Source of the DNA: Streptomyces capitiformicae
GTDB lineage: Bacteria; Actinomycetota; Actinomycetes; Streptomycetales; Streptomycetaceae
NCBI RefSeq assembly: GCF_002214185.1
Contig: NZ_CP022161.1
Span: 806,001 to 870,000, forward strand
Direction of reading: 5' to 3'
DNA: 64,000 nucleotides
Shown here: piece by piece, positions 35,014-43,401 of the stretch
Layout of the letters: each line of letters starts with the position of its first letter
Position numbering within the stretch: position 1 is the stretch's first letter
Notes under the pieces: model-generated
The model's database searches: none
What the model was told of the DNA's origin: nothing
The model's input: the letters and a program-made list of their open reading frames with translations, nothing else
Made by a program: the position numbers and the translations under genes

Positions 35014-36246
35014 TAGCCTCGCGCTTTCATGAAGCGGGCTGTCCGGCAGGCGGTCAGGAAAGCAGAAAGTGCCTCTGACCAGCAAGAATGAGGATTGTCG
35101 AGGTCCTTGTTCCTGCCACCGCCGGAGGCACTTCCCAGGTGAAGCACTCTATCGGGTCCTACCCCCGCGTCCGTGGCCAGGACGACGGCCGCCAGGTTGT
35201 CTCCGAGGCTGGGTCGGTCCTGCTCGTCGAAACGGTTCGCAAGACCGGTCTTGACCAGGCCATTTCCCAGGCTCTGGCTCCGTGGCGCAAACCGCGGGCC
35301 GTCCACGATCCCGGCAAGGCCCTCCTGGACGTCGCCCTGGCGGTCGCGCTGGGCGGGGACTGCCTCGCGGACGTCGCGATGCTGCGGTGCGAGCCGGCCG
35401 TCTTCGGCCCGGTCGCCTCCGACCTGACCATTTCCCGCCTGATCGACACCCTCGCCGCTTCCGGCGAGAAAGCCCTGCAGGCCATCCGGTCCGCACAGTC
35501 CAAAGTCCGCCATCGTGCCTGGTCATTGGCTGGCACGAACGCCCCGGACGCCGACGGCCAGGTCGTCATCGATCTCGACGGCGTCCTCGTGATCGCCCAC
35601 TCCGACAAGGAGGACGCGGCCGCGACCTGGAAGAAGACCTACGGCCATCACCCCCTGACGGCCTTCGTCGACCATGGTCCGGGCGGAACCGGTGAGCCCG
35701 TTGCCGCCCTCCTCAGGCCGGGAAACGCGGGCTCGAACACGGCAGCCGACCACATCGCCACCGCCCAACTCGCCCTGGCTCAACTGCCGAAGCACTACCG
35801 GCGAGGGCGGCAGACCCTGATCCGCACCGACTCCGCGGGCGGCACCCACGACTTCGTTTCCTGGCTCGCCCAGCGGGGGCGATGGCTGTCCTACTCGGTC
35901 GGCATGGTGATCACCGAAGCGATCCACGAACTCGTGCTGAAGGTCCCCGCCTCAGCCTGGACACCGGCCGTCGAGACCGACGGTCAGGCCCGTGACGGGG
36001 CCTGGGTCGCCGAGCTCACCGGCAAGCTCCTGGACGGTTGGCCCAAGGGCATGCGACTGATCGTCCGAAAGGAACGGCCCCACCCTGGCGCCCAGTTGAG
36101 AATCACGGACGCGGACGGCGTGCGGATCACATGCTTCGCGACCAACACCCCCCACCGGCAGATCGCCGCCCTCGAGCTCCGTCACCGGCTGCGGGCCCGG
36201 GCCGAGGACCGGATCCGGACCGCCCGGGCAACCGGCCTGCGCAACG
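35011..36246 (+). mobile_element. IS1380-family element, copy B (right part lost)
   Basis: The left end CTCTAGCCTCGCGCTTTCA is at 35011-35029. The element runs through an intact frame until an IS5-like element begins at 36246 inside the transposase. The 3' part of the transposase and the right terminal repeat are not found on the far side of that insertion, so they were deleted. Confidence 0.75.
35139..36246 (+). pseudogene. IS1380-family transposase, copy B, 3'-truncated
   Basis: Starts at GTG 35139 (KHSIGSYPRVRGQ) with GGAGGCAC upstream. About 370 residues are in frame and well preserved: VHDPGKALLDVALAVALGG, the DDE-region blocks VVIDLDGVLVIAHSDKE and LIRTDSAGGTHDFV, then MRLIVRKERPHPGAQL. 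Similarity stops at ARATGLRN; the open frame continues to 36332 only because it reads into the IS5-like terminal repeat. Family length is about 460 residues, so roughly 90 are missing and it should be inactive. Confidence 0.85.
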
Positions 36247-36448
36247 TGCGTCGTGAATACGCAGGTCACGGGTCTTGTGTGAGTGACTATTCGGGTACTC
36301 GTGCCGGTCGGCAGCTGATGACTATGCCGTAGATCATCGGGCGGGTCCGGTTCCGACGGTCTGCCGGGTTCGGCTGCGCCCGTGACCGACCCCCGCCTAC
36401 GATCCGTCAGCAGGTCGGCACGCCATGAGATCGCGGGAGGCTGTGGGG

Positions 36449-36890
36449 ATGCAGGAGCGGTAGTGGATCACCGCTCGCCGAAGCGAACTGGACGCCCTCG
36501 CCGAGCAATTGACCAAGCAGTTGCAGGAGGTGCAGGTCGAGCGGAAGGAACTGGCGATCGCGGAGCGGGTGTTGAATCGTTTGGCCGAGCTGGCCCAGGC
36601 CGATGTCGAGGCGGTAGCTCCGGTGTCGGCGAACGTGGCCGGGCGAGCGGTACTGCTGATCCCGCAGCGACGCGGCCGACGAGGGTGCGCTGCCGGACGA
36701 CTACCGCAAGATCCTGGCGATCGTGCGGGAGGCGGACGGCCCGGTGCAGGTCAGGGCGGTCGGCGAGCGACTGGGCCTGGACCCATCGGTGCGCGGCAAG
36801 CTGGAGCCGCTGCGGGCGAAGATGACCAAGCTCGCCGACCGCGGCTGGCTGCACAAGCGCCCTGACGGGCGGTTCATCGCACGTTCGTAG
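36449..36890 (+). pseudogene. Coiled-coil plus winged-helix ORF, copy 2, broken
   Basis: Homologue of the gene at 30385-30840. ATG 36449 is followed after three codons by TAG. The frame then reads ITARRSELDALAEQLTKQL, the coiled coil and GRAVLLIPQR. Near 36670 one frame shift occurs, after which DEGALPDDYRKILAIVREAD, KLEPLRAKMTKLADRGW and RPDGRFIARS complete the winged helix to the TAG at 36888-36890. Two lesions mean no full-length product. Confidence 0.75.
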
Positions 36891-36942
36891 CCGCGCGGGC
36901 GGGGGCGTAACCGGCGGGCCCCCGGGGGCAGTTGAGTTTGGT

Positions 36943-37782
36943 GTGAAGAGAGACAACAGTCTCGCCGAGGGCCCTGACGGCCTTGTCTATACCGCCCGCC
37001 TGCCGCTGTCGAGCGCCACCCTGAACTATCTCGCCGACCTGATACGCGGCCACCTGAAGAAGATCGGCTCGCGGTGGCGGGCTCTGCCGGCGGGCAAGAT
37101 CGCGGGGATCGTGCTGGCGGTCCTGCGCTGTGACCAGCGGTCCAGCGATCTGGCCGGCGGCAACGGGGTGCACCGCACCACCGTCACCCGCTGGGTGCGG
37201 GAAGCCGTCGGTCTGCTGGCTGCCCGCGCCCCGCGTCTGGACCGCGCGCTGAGGAAGATCGCCCGGAAGGGTGGCGGGGTGGTGCTGCTGGACGGCTCTC
37301 TGATACGCACCCGGCGGCGCACCGGGACCGAGAACGGGAAGAACTATTCGGGCAAGCACAAATGCCACGGCCTGCTCGTGATCGCTCTCACCGACGACCG
37401 CGGCCGACTGGAATGGGTCTTCGCAGTGCGGCCCGGACGGTCCTCGGAGATCACCGCCTGCCGTCACGACAAACTCACCGCTCACCTGCGGGCGGCCGGT
37501 CTCGGCGCCATCGCCGACTTGGGGTTCGCCGGACTCCACGATGCCGATCCGGACGCCGACCCGGCGGTGATCACAGGCTACAAGGCTGCCCGCAACCGTC
37601 CCCTGACCCGTGGCCAGAAGCTGTCCATCAAGGCGCTGGCCGCGGTGCGGGCCCCGGTCGAGCACGGCTTCGCCCATCTCAAGAACTGGCGTGTCCTCGG
37701 CAAGGTCCGCACGGATCCGAGGTGGGCGACTGCGCTGGTGCGGGCCCTGCTGGTGCTGACGAACCGGGAAGTCACCCGCTGA
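36943..37782 (+). CDS. IS5-family transposase, apparently intact
   Basis: A 279-residue DDE transposase from GTG 36943. An N-terminal HTH-like region (HRTTVTRWVREAVGLLA) precedes the first catalytic Asp (GGVVLLDGSLIRTRRRTG); the second Asp is probably in AIADLGFAGLHDADPDAD; the catalytic Glu is in APVEHGFAHLKNWRVLGK with the usual Y/R-like spacing of the DDE_Tnp_4 group. No stop or shift interrupts it, unlike copy 1. It lies between the two terminal repeats of the element and so may still be active. Confidence 0.85.
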   Translation: MKRDNSLAEGPDGLVYTARLPLSSATLNYLADLIRGHLKKIGSRWRALPAGKIAGIVLAVLRCDQRSSDLAGGNGVHRTTVTRWVREAVGLLAARAPRLDRALRKIARKGGGVVLLDGSLIRTRRRTGTENGKNYSGKHKCHGLLVIALTDDRGRLEWVFAVRPGRSSEITACRHDKLTAHLRAAGLGAIADLGFAGLHDADPDADPAVITGYKAARNRPLTRGQKLSIKALAAVRAPVEHGFAHLKNWRVLGKVRTDPRWATALVRALLVLTNREVTR

Positions 37783-38089
37783 CGGATGATCTTGTCGGTG
37801 GACTACCGCTCCGGACCGGCCCGAGCCTCCCGACACCTACGCACACCAGGGCATCTGACGTGCAGTTTTCACGATGCACCGTGCTCATTGACCGGACTCG
37901 ACGGACACAATCCCCTGAGGCCCGCTTGCGACAGACATCATCTTCCCCGAATCTCTCCCCGCGTTGCTTGTGTCGGCCTCTCGGCCTTGTGGGAGGAGGG
38001 ATGCCCGCGGGTCCGGTGCGAACGCTTGACCGACCCTTGACGAAGCCTTGCAGGGCGGAATGGGCATGAACACGCGGATAGGCGAGACG
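37783..38089. other. Right end of IS5-like copy 2 and flanking non-coding DNA
   Basis: The first about 97 bp are the element's terminal repeat. From 37880 to 38089 I find no credible gene on either strand and no further repeat; it is probably old flank or remains of another insertion. Confidence 0.5.
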
Positions 38090-38129
38090 CGCGAGTCCCC
38101 GAGCACCGACGGGTGCTCGGGGACTCGCG
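38090..38129. terminator. Long hairpin terminator for the MHS transporter
   Basis: A perfect 18-bp stem (38090-38107 with 38112-38129; arm CGCGAGTCCCCGAGCACC) with a 4-nt loop, 19 bp past the end of the minus-strand transporter gene. Confidence 0.9.
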
Positions 38130-38148
38130 TGCCGGGCGGGGGCGGGAC

Positions 38149-39435
38149 TCAGGCCGCGATCCGCTCCCGGTCGGCCTTCTCGCGCGGTGCGCGCTCGCCG
38201 AGGAGTTCGGTCGGGATCTTGTGCGTCTCACGGGCGGTGAGGGCGGCCAGCACCGGCGGGACGCACAGCGCCGCGGTGAACAGGGCCACGGCGAACCAGT
38301 CGTCGCCGTCCGGGCCGGCGATCTGTGCGGCGAAGGTGACCGCGAAACCGGCGATGGCGAAGCCGATCTGGGTGCCGATGGCCATGCCGGACAGCCGGAC
38401 CCGGGTGGAGAACATCTCGCCGTAGAAGGAGGGCCAGATGCCGTTCGCCGCGCTGTAGACGACACCGAAGGTGATGATGCCGAGGATCAGGACCAGCGGG
38501 TAGGCGCCGGTGGAGATCGCCCACAGGTAGACGAACATCATCACCGCGCTGCCGGCCGCGCCGGTCAGGAACACCGGGCGGCGGCCGATGCGGTCGGAGA
38601 GCGTGGCCCACAGCGGGATCGCGCCGAGGGCGACCAGGTTGGCGAGCGCGCCCACCCACAGCATGGAGGAACGGGACAGCCCGACCGACTCGCTCGTGCC
38701 GTACGCCAGCGCCCACACGGTGAAGATCGTGGACACCGAGGCGACCAGCGCGCCCGCGATCACCCGGAGCACGTCCGCCCAGTGCTCGCGCATCAGCACG
38801 GCCAGCGGCAGCTTGGCGACGCCCTCGGACGCGCTCTGCTGGGTGAAGGCCGGCGTCTCCTCCAGCGTGCGGCGGATGACGTAGCCGACGACGGCGACCG
38901 CGATGCTCATCCAGAACGGGACCCGCCAGCCCCACGACAGCAGCTGGTCCTCGGGGAGCGCGGCGATCGGGATGAAGACCAGGGTGGCGAGCAGCTGCCC
39001 GCCCTGCGTACCGCTCAGGGTGAAGCTGGTGAAGAAGCCGCGCCGGTCGGCCGGCGCGTGTTCCAGCGTCATGGAGTTGGCGCTGGCCTGCTCACCGGCC
39101 GCCGAGATGCCCTGCAGGACCCGGCAGGTCACCAGGAGGACCGGGGCGAGGGTGCCGACCTGGTCACGGGTGGGCAGACAGCCGATCAGGAACGTCGACA
39201 GACCCATCAGCATCAGCGTGAAGACCATGATCTTCTTACGGCCCAGCCGGTCGCCGAAGTGCCCGAGGAACAGCGCGCCGATCGGTCGCGCCGCATACGC
39301 GACACCGAACGTGGCCAGCGACAGCAGGGTCGCCGTCGCCGGGTCGGACTCGTCGAAGAAGACCGTCGGGAAGATCAGGGCGGCGGCGCTGCCGTAGATG
39401 AAGAAGTCGTAGTACTTGAGGGAATGAGCCCCCAA
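38149..39435 (-). CDS. MHS-family MFS transporter, N-terminus removed by prophage insertion
   Basis: The frame of 428 residues begins abruptly at LKYYDFFIYGSAAALIF, which is the middle of helix 1 in metabolite:H+ symporters of the shikimate/proline-betaine type. The cytoplasmic N-terminus and half of helix 1, roughly 25-30 residues, are missing. Later marks are intact: GHFGDRLGRKKIMVFTLM, ISAAGEQASANSM, PFWMSIAVAVVGY and the C-terminal ANGIWPSFYGEMFSTRVRLSG. A TTG at 39435 could restart translation, but a working transporter is doubtful. The prophage integrase lies just upstream, so this is the attL side of a split gene. Confidence 0.8.
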   Translation of the reverse strand: MGAHSLKYYDFFIYGSAAALIFPTVFFDESDPATATLLSLATFGVAYAARPIGALFLGHFGDRLGRKKIMVFTLMLMGLSTFLIGCLPTRDQVGTLAPVLLVTCRVLQGISAAGEQASANSMTLEHAPADRRGFFTSFTLSGTQGGQLLATLVFIPIAALPEDQLLSWGWRVPFWMSIAVAVVGYVIRRTLEETPAFTQQSASEGVAKLPLAVLMREHWADVLRVIAGALVASVSTIFTVWALAYGTSESVGLSRSSMLWVGALANLVALGAIPLWATLSDRIGRRPVFLTGAAGSAVMMFVYLWAISTGAYPLVLILGIITFGVVYSAANGIWPSFYGEMFSTRVRLSGMAIGTQIGFAIAGFAVTFAAQIAGPDGDDWFAVALFTAALCVPPVLAALTARETHKIPTELLGERAPREKADRERIAA

Positions 39436-39470
39436 ATCGCGCTGACCTGCGGGGCACTTGATCCCAGTCC
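39405..39470. other. Probable left attachment site (attL) of the prophage
   Basis: Transporter homology stops near 39420 and phage DNA begins; the integrase ends at 39499. The core should include the conserved AAGTACTACGACTTCTTC stretch (minus strand). A small perfect hairpin TCCCAGT/ACTGGGA follows at about 39462-39481. attR is outside the window, so the exact core cannot be read. Confidence 0.5.
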
Positions 39471-39498
39471 CCCGACTGGGAAAGAAGTGGGAAACCGG

Positions 39499-40785
39499 CT
39501 ACCTCTCCGCACGCCGCAGCTGCTCCTGCAGACGCTCCCAACGCTCCTGCAACGTCTTCATGATGGCACGCTCCATCGCCACCGTCACGGATGAGTACGT
39601 CCCCTCAACGCCCGGCAGCTCGTGACCCATGCGGGCCTCCACCGCATACCGGCTGTGCCCGTCCTCGTCCAGCCACGCCTTGTGCCCGTGCCGGACCAGG
39701 TACAGACGCTTCCCCTCGAACGACGGCACCGCCGGAAGCGCCGGCCGGTTCCAACGCGCCTGCCTCCCCACACGCTCCTCGGCCCCGTCGGCGATCGGCC
39801 GCCACCAGATGTAGGAGAAGTTCATGGCGCCCAGGCTGCTGCCGTTGAGGGCCGGGAACACCCACTTGCTGTCGTGGCCGGCGAGCGTCTCCTCCAGCAG
39901 GCTGGCGAGGAACGGCGGGATGACCAGGCTGCGGTAGCTCTCGTACTTGGGCGGCATGAACGTCAGCGCGCTGTCCTGGTACTGCACCTGGCGTTCGACG
40001 CGGATGGCGGGCATCAGACCGTCGCCCTTGCCATACCGCTCCACGTCGTCCTCGTAGCGGTCCTCCTCGTCCGGGTTCAACCGGAGGTCCGAGGCCGGCC
40101 AGTTGGGATAGCAGTACTCGCGGGTGAGCCCGTACAGCTCGGCCGGCCGCATCCCGGTCATCGCCATCGTCCAGATGAACGCATAGCCGGACGCACCCAG
40201 CAGCGTGCGCGCGTTGCGGGCCAGCGCCTCTACGGCCTCGGCTGTCATGTCGCGCTTACGCTCTTTCGGCTTACGCGTGTACTTGCCGCGGCGCCGTGTG
40301 CGTTCGACGGGGGAGACCTTGATGAGCCGGGGCACCGCATCGTCGAGGATCATGCCGAGGATCGTCATGACCTTCTTCGCGGTGCTCGGCTTCAGCACGC
40401 TATTGATGTGCTTGCGGAAGGCCCGGTAGGCCATGACGTCGATGTCGGCGACCGCGGCGTTGCGCTTCTTGAAGTACGGGCGGATGTGCGTCTCGACGAT
40501 GGACCGGTAATTCTGCTCTGTCAGATGCGCGTGGTCGAGGCCGTCGAGCCAGCTGTCGAGCCATTCGGACATGAGGGTGGCACCGTCACGGTTCTTGACG
40601 TGGGTGCCGTGGCGGATCTCGTACAGCTTGTCCTGGCCGTGCTGGAAGGCTTCGTCCTCGTCGGTGAATCCACCCTTGGACTCGAAGCGCTTTCGGCCGT
40701 CGTCGTGGTACTCGCCGGACCACCACTTCACGCGGCAGGTGCCGCCGCGCCATTCGACGTAGATGTCCTGTGCGCGTCTGGCCAT
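39499..40785 (-). CDS. Tyrosine site-specific recombinase (prophage integrase)
   Basis: A 428-residue integrase from ATG 40785. An N-terminal arm-binding domain (residues about 8-60, VEWRGGTCRVKWW) precedes a SAM-like core-binding domain (70-160). Catalytic residues: R213 (MTGMRPAELYGL), K280 (PPKYESYR), R365 in LVRHGHKAW, H388 (RMGHELPGV) and the nucleophile Y397 (GTYSSV). The His of the usual HxxR is a Tyr here. It abuts the truncated transporter gene and reads toward it, the normal place for an integrase next to attL. Confidence 0.95.
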   Translation of the reverse strand: MARRAQDIYVEWRGGTCRVKWWSGEYHDDGRKRFESKGGFTDEDEAFQHGQDKLYEIRHGTHVKNRDGATLMSEWLDSWLDGLDHAHLTEQNYRSIVETHIRPYFKKRNAAVADIDVMAYRAFRKHINSVLKPSTAKKVMTILGMILDDAVPRLIKVSPVERTRRRGKYTRKPKERKRDMTAEAVEALARNARTLLGASGYAFIWTMAMTGMRPAELYGLTREYCYPNWPASDLRLNPDEEDRYEDDVERYGKGDGLMPAIRVERQVQYQDSALTFMPPKYESYRSLVIPPFLASLLEETLAGHDSKWVFPALNGSSLGAMNFSYIWWRPIADGAEERVGRQARWNRPALPAVPSFEGKRLYLVRHGHKAWLDEDGHSRYAVEARMGHELPGVEGTYSSVTVAMERAIMKTLQERWERLQEQLRRAER

Positions 40786-40865
40786 GGCCGCCCCTCGTGA
40801 TGCTGTGGTGCGCGAGGGCCCGGCAGGTACCCCTACCGTCCGGGCTCTCCGCACCATCCATGATC

Positions 40866-41069
40866 TCAGCCCTGCTGCCCGAGCGGGCAGTTCGGGCAGT
40901 GACCGCATTCACCGCCGAGCTCCGTGACCATCTCCCGCATCAGTGCCTTCAGTTCGGGTCTGGTGCGGGCCTGGACCGGTACTACGCAGACGATCCCCTT
41001 GTCGGTGCGGGCGGCGGTTCCGCCGAACGCTGGCCCGTAGTCGACTATGAGTGCGCCTTGTTGTTGCAT
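40866..41069 (-). CDS. Small Cys-motif phage protein
   Basis: A 67-residue protein with a strong AAGGGGGAG site before ATG 41069. The C-terminus CGHCPNCPLG holds three Cys and one His in nine residues, suited to binding one zinc. It sits between the integrase and the HTH regulator on the same strand. Similar tiny proteins occur beside Streptomyces integrases; function unknown. Confidence 0.65.
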   Translation of the reverse strand: MQQQGALIVDYGPAFGGTAARTDKGIVCVVPVQARTRPELKALMREMVTELGGECGHCPNCPLGQQG

Positions 41070-41229
41070 GGCTCCCCCTTATGTCGCCTGTGGGAAGCCT
41101 CCGAGGACGTTAGATCGACTCTGCCATGTCGTGGGCTTGTTGGGACTGATTGGGACCGAAGAGGTCTGTGGAAAACGTGTAACAAACCAGTAAAGGCAAA
41201 TGGTTGTACTTCTTTAGGGTGAACTTCGG

Positions 41230-41664
41230 TTAGATCAGTCCGCGCTTGCGTAGCTCCTGCACGGCCTGATCGCTCCACGCGCGGATCTCTTCCGCTGTTG
41301 CACCCTTCGCCGTACCAACCAGCGCGAGCTGTACGGCCTCCCGTGCTTGCTCGGCGCGCTCGTCGGGGCTCAGCGGGATGGGTGACTTCTGGAATCCGGG
41401 GGCGTCCGCTGCGTCGGCCACGGGTACCGGATCGCCTCCGTCGAGGACGAGGAGGCAGCTGCCGGGTGCCCACTGAAGGAGTCCGTCGATCTTCACGTAG
41501 TTGGTTTCGCGGATCTCCAGGCCCTTCTCGACGCGCTGCCAGGTTCGGTTGGAGAGGCCGCCGGCTTTGGCGTTCACGTCGTTCAGGGCAAGGCCGAGCT
41601 CGGCTCGGCGGCGTCTGGCGAGTGTCGCCAGCCTCTCGTAGTCACGTTCTCCGGCGGTGGGCAT
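41230..41664 (-). CDS. XRE-type HTH regulator (phage repressor candidate)
   Basis: A 144-residue protein. Residues about 10-60 form an XRE-like helix-turn-helix (LATLARRRRAELGLALNDV, LSNRTWQRVEKGLEI), followed by an acidic, Pro-containing linker and a helical C-terminal part (AEEIRAWSDQAVQELRKRG). It is divergent from the early operon with a 176-bp gap full of repeated TGGGCATCTGT sites, the arrangement of a repressor at its operators. Gap 41070-41229 upstream of the integrase-side genes shows no gene. Confidence 0.75.
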   Translation of the reverse strand: MPTAGERDYERLATLARRRRAELGLALNDVNAKAGGLSNRTWQRVEKGLEIRETNYVKIDGLLQWAPGSCLLVLDGGDPVPVADAADAPGFQKSPIPLSPDERAEQAREAVQLALVGTAKGATAEEIRAWSDQAVQELRKRGLI

Positions 41665-41750
41665 GGGCTCATCTTGGCAGGACTGGCGGGGACCAGCCAG
41701 GACTGTAAGGCACTTAGGCCCAATCTAGACCCCCTCTTTACGCAGGTCAG

Positions 41751-41825
41751 TGGGCATCTGTCGGCATCCTTCGGTGTAAATGTTCAACAGATGCACCCAG
41801 ATGCCTAGACAGCGTGGGCATCTGT
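41751..41825. promoter_or_regulatory. Repeated operator sites between divergent phage regulators
   Basis: TGGGCATCTGT occurs at 41751-41761 and 41815-41825; the inverse ACAGATGCACCCA is at 41787-41799 and a further CCAGATGCC follows at once. Four copies of one CAGATGC-type core in 75 bp, just upstream of the HTH gene at 41841, mark the phage early control region. Confidence 0.7.
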
Positions 41826-41840
41826 AGGTAACTTCTTCGC

Positions 41841-42086
41841 ATGGCACAGACCCCAACCACCTTCGAGGTGGACGGGACGGCTATCTGCACCAAGCGCATG
41901 AACGCGGGGATGGAAGTCCAGCAACTCGCAGACCAAGTCGGCATAACCGCCAACTACCTGCGAAAGCTCGAACGCGGCGTCCGCACCCGCATGAGACCTG
42001 GCCACTACCAGGCCCTCAGAGCCGCCCTGGACGCGAACGACACCGACCTCCTCCGCACCCCCCACAGCCCACCAGAAAGGAAGTGA
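41841..42086 (+). CDS. Small XRE-family HTH protein (Cro-like candidate)
   Basis: An 81-residue protein, almost entirely a helix-turn-helix: CTKRMNAGMEVQQLADQVG and ITANYLRKLERGVRTRM. It is the first gene of the rightward operon and faces the longer XRE regulator across the operator array, the relative positions of Cro and CI in lambdoid phages. The next gene starts 2 bp after its stop. Confidence 0.75.
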   Translation: MAQTPTTFEVDGTAICTKRMNAGMEVQQLADQVGITANYLRKLERGVRTRMRPGHYQALRAALDANDTDLLRTPHSPPERK

Positions 42087-42087
42087 C

Positions 42088-42357
42088 GTGCCCACCAAGC
42101 AGTCCCCCCGCACCCCCATCAAGCCGGAGGACCTGAACGCCCCCTTCTTCAGTGTCCCGGAGGCGGCATGGCTCCTGAAGTGCAGCTACGACACCGTGCT
42201 GCGCGCCATCAGGAGCGAGCGACTCGGCGCCAGCCAGGAAGGCAAGGGCGGCGCCATCCGCATCAGCCGCGAGGACCTCGACGCCTACTACGCCAGCACC
42301 CGCATCGGCCCTCCGATCCGGTCGGCCCGACGGCGCCCCACCTCCCTCGCCGCCTGA
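42088..42357 (+). CDS. Excisionase/MerR-type HTH protein
   Basis: An 89-residue protein from GTG 42088, with GAAAGGAAG upstream. The FSVPEAAWLLKCSYDTVLRA helix-turn-helix followed by the wing GGAIRISREDLDAYYAS is the DNA-binding domain of the excisionase (Xis/HTH_17) group. In this context it is the likely directionality factor for the integrase, though such proteins also act as regulators. Confidence 0.75.
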   Translation: MPTKQSPRTPIKPEDLNAPFFSVPEAAWLLKCSYDTVLRAIRSERLGASQEGKGGAIRISREDLDAYYASTRIGPPIRSARRRPTSLAA

Positions 42358-42460
42358 GCGGCTTTGAGCCCCAACCGTCGGCCGTCACCGGCAGCCGGGG
42401 CCCCGCGGCCACAGAGCCGCCGATCCACCCCTCACCACTCCGAAGAGAAGAGGCAGATCA

Positions 42461-42811
42461 ATGCCTACATCATCCACTACTCCTGATCGTGAGGCCGCGA
42501 AGGCCCGCGTCCGAGCCAAGCTTGAGGCCGAGCGAGCCCTCCCCGCCAGCGAGCAGATCACGAACACGCTGCACGCCACGCGGACGACGGCCGAGGCGCA
42601 GGCACTGATCGCCCAGCTCCGCGCCGAGATCGAGCGCGACATCCGCTGGCAGGTCGCCGAGGACTTCAAGACGGTCGGCGAGAAGCAGGACTCCCTCTCG
42701 TGGGGGGAGGCCTACTACATCGCGCGTGACGGACTGTGCCGGTGCCGCGGCGGCAGCAAGCCGTGCGACGCCGAAGGCATCCGCGAGCAAGTCGAGGGCG
42801 GTGCGGCATGA
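42461..42811 (+). CDS. Phage early protein of unknown function
   Basis: A 116-residue protein, helical and charged in its first 80 residues (REAAKARVRAKLEAERALP, AQLRAEIERDIRWQVAED), with a Cys-rich patch CRCRGGSKPC near the end that could hold a metal. Its stop overlaps the next start (ATGA). About 100 bp without a gene precede it. Confidence 0.6.
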   Translation: MPTSSTTPDREAAKARVRAKLEAERALPASEQITNTLHATRTTAEAQALIAQLRAEIERDIRWQVAEDFKTVGEKQDSLSWGEAYYIARDGLCRCRGGSKPCDAEGIREQVEGGAA

Positions 42812-43401
42812 AGTGCGGCGAGCCGAACCCCGGCAAGACCTACGCGGACTGCGACCTGGAACTGAAGCACCGCGGCGACCACAGCTACCTGGGTCAGCAC
42901 TGGCCCCGCTTGCAGCCGAACGAGCCCGACTGGGACGTGCAGGAACTGCTGGACCACCAGACGCCCCGCGACGCCTGGGGCGTGATGGAGCGCAGCTTCC
43001 CGATCATCGTCACGGAGACGGTCACCCGGGTCATCTGGGTTGAGGCCGAGACCGAGGACCAGGCCCTCGCCTACTGGGGCAACGACCCCACCGATCTGTC
43101 GCTCGACGGCGCCGAGGTTCTGGACGGCTCGCTGGAGTTCGAGCGGCCGGACAAGTACCAGCGGCAGGACGCCTTCAAGGCGAACCGTTTCGAGTCGAAG
43201 ATCGGCCCGCTGGTGATCTGCCCGGGGTGCGGAGCGGAGGCATTCCGCCGCGAGTGGATGCACAACCCGATGCGGAAGTGCCACGGCCCGATCGAGTGGC
43301 GCGAGACGCAGTCGACGGATCCCAGCTACCGGTGGCGCCGCGAGTTCAAGTTCACGCCGGTGTACGACGCCGCCCGGGAGACGGCGGAGGCGGCCCGGTG
43401 A
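42808..43401 (+). CDS. Phage protein with zinc-ribbon-like motif
   Basis: A 197-residue protein starting at the ATG that overlaps the previous stop. The N-terminal MKCGEPNPGKTYADCDLELK block, with CxxxxxxH-type spacing into HRGDHSYLG, is a pattern found in many actinophage proteins. A second motif CPGCGAEAFRREW with later KCHG may bind zinc. Function unknown. Confidence 0.6.
   Translation: MKCGEPNPGKTYADCDLELKHRGDHSYLGQHWPRLQPNEPDWDVQELLDHQTPRDAWGVMERSFPIIVTETVTRVIWVEAETEDQALAYWGNDPTDLSLDGAEVLDGSLEFERPDKYQRQDAFKANRFESKIGPLVICPGCGAEAFRREWMHNPMRKCHGPIEWRETQSTDPSYRWRREFKFTPVYDAARETAEAAR

Larger units (their letters stand above)
36246..37879 (+). mobile_element. IS5-like element, copy 2, inserted in IS1380 copy B
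   Basis: The ends 36246-36338 and 37785-37879 are diverged inverted repeats: reading outward, both start GATGATCT and end in TTCACGA(T/C)GCAC. Within are a broken winged-helix ORF and an intact transposase, the same order as in copy 1. Its left end falls inside the IS1380 transposase, making this a nested insertion. Confidence 0.65.
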
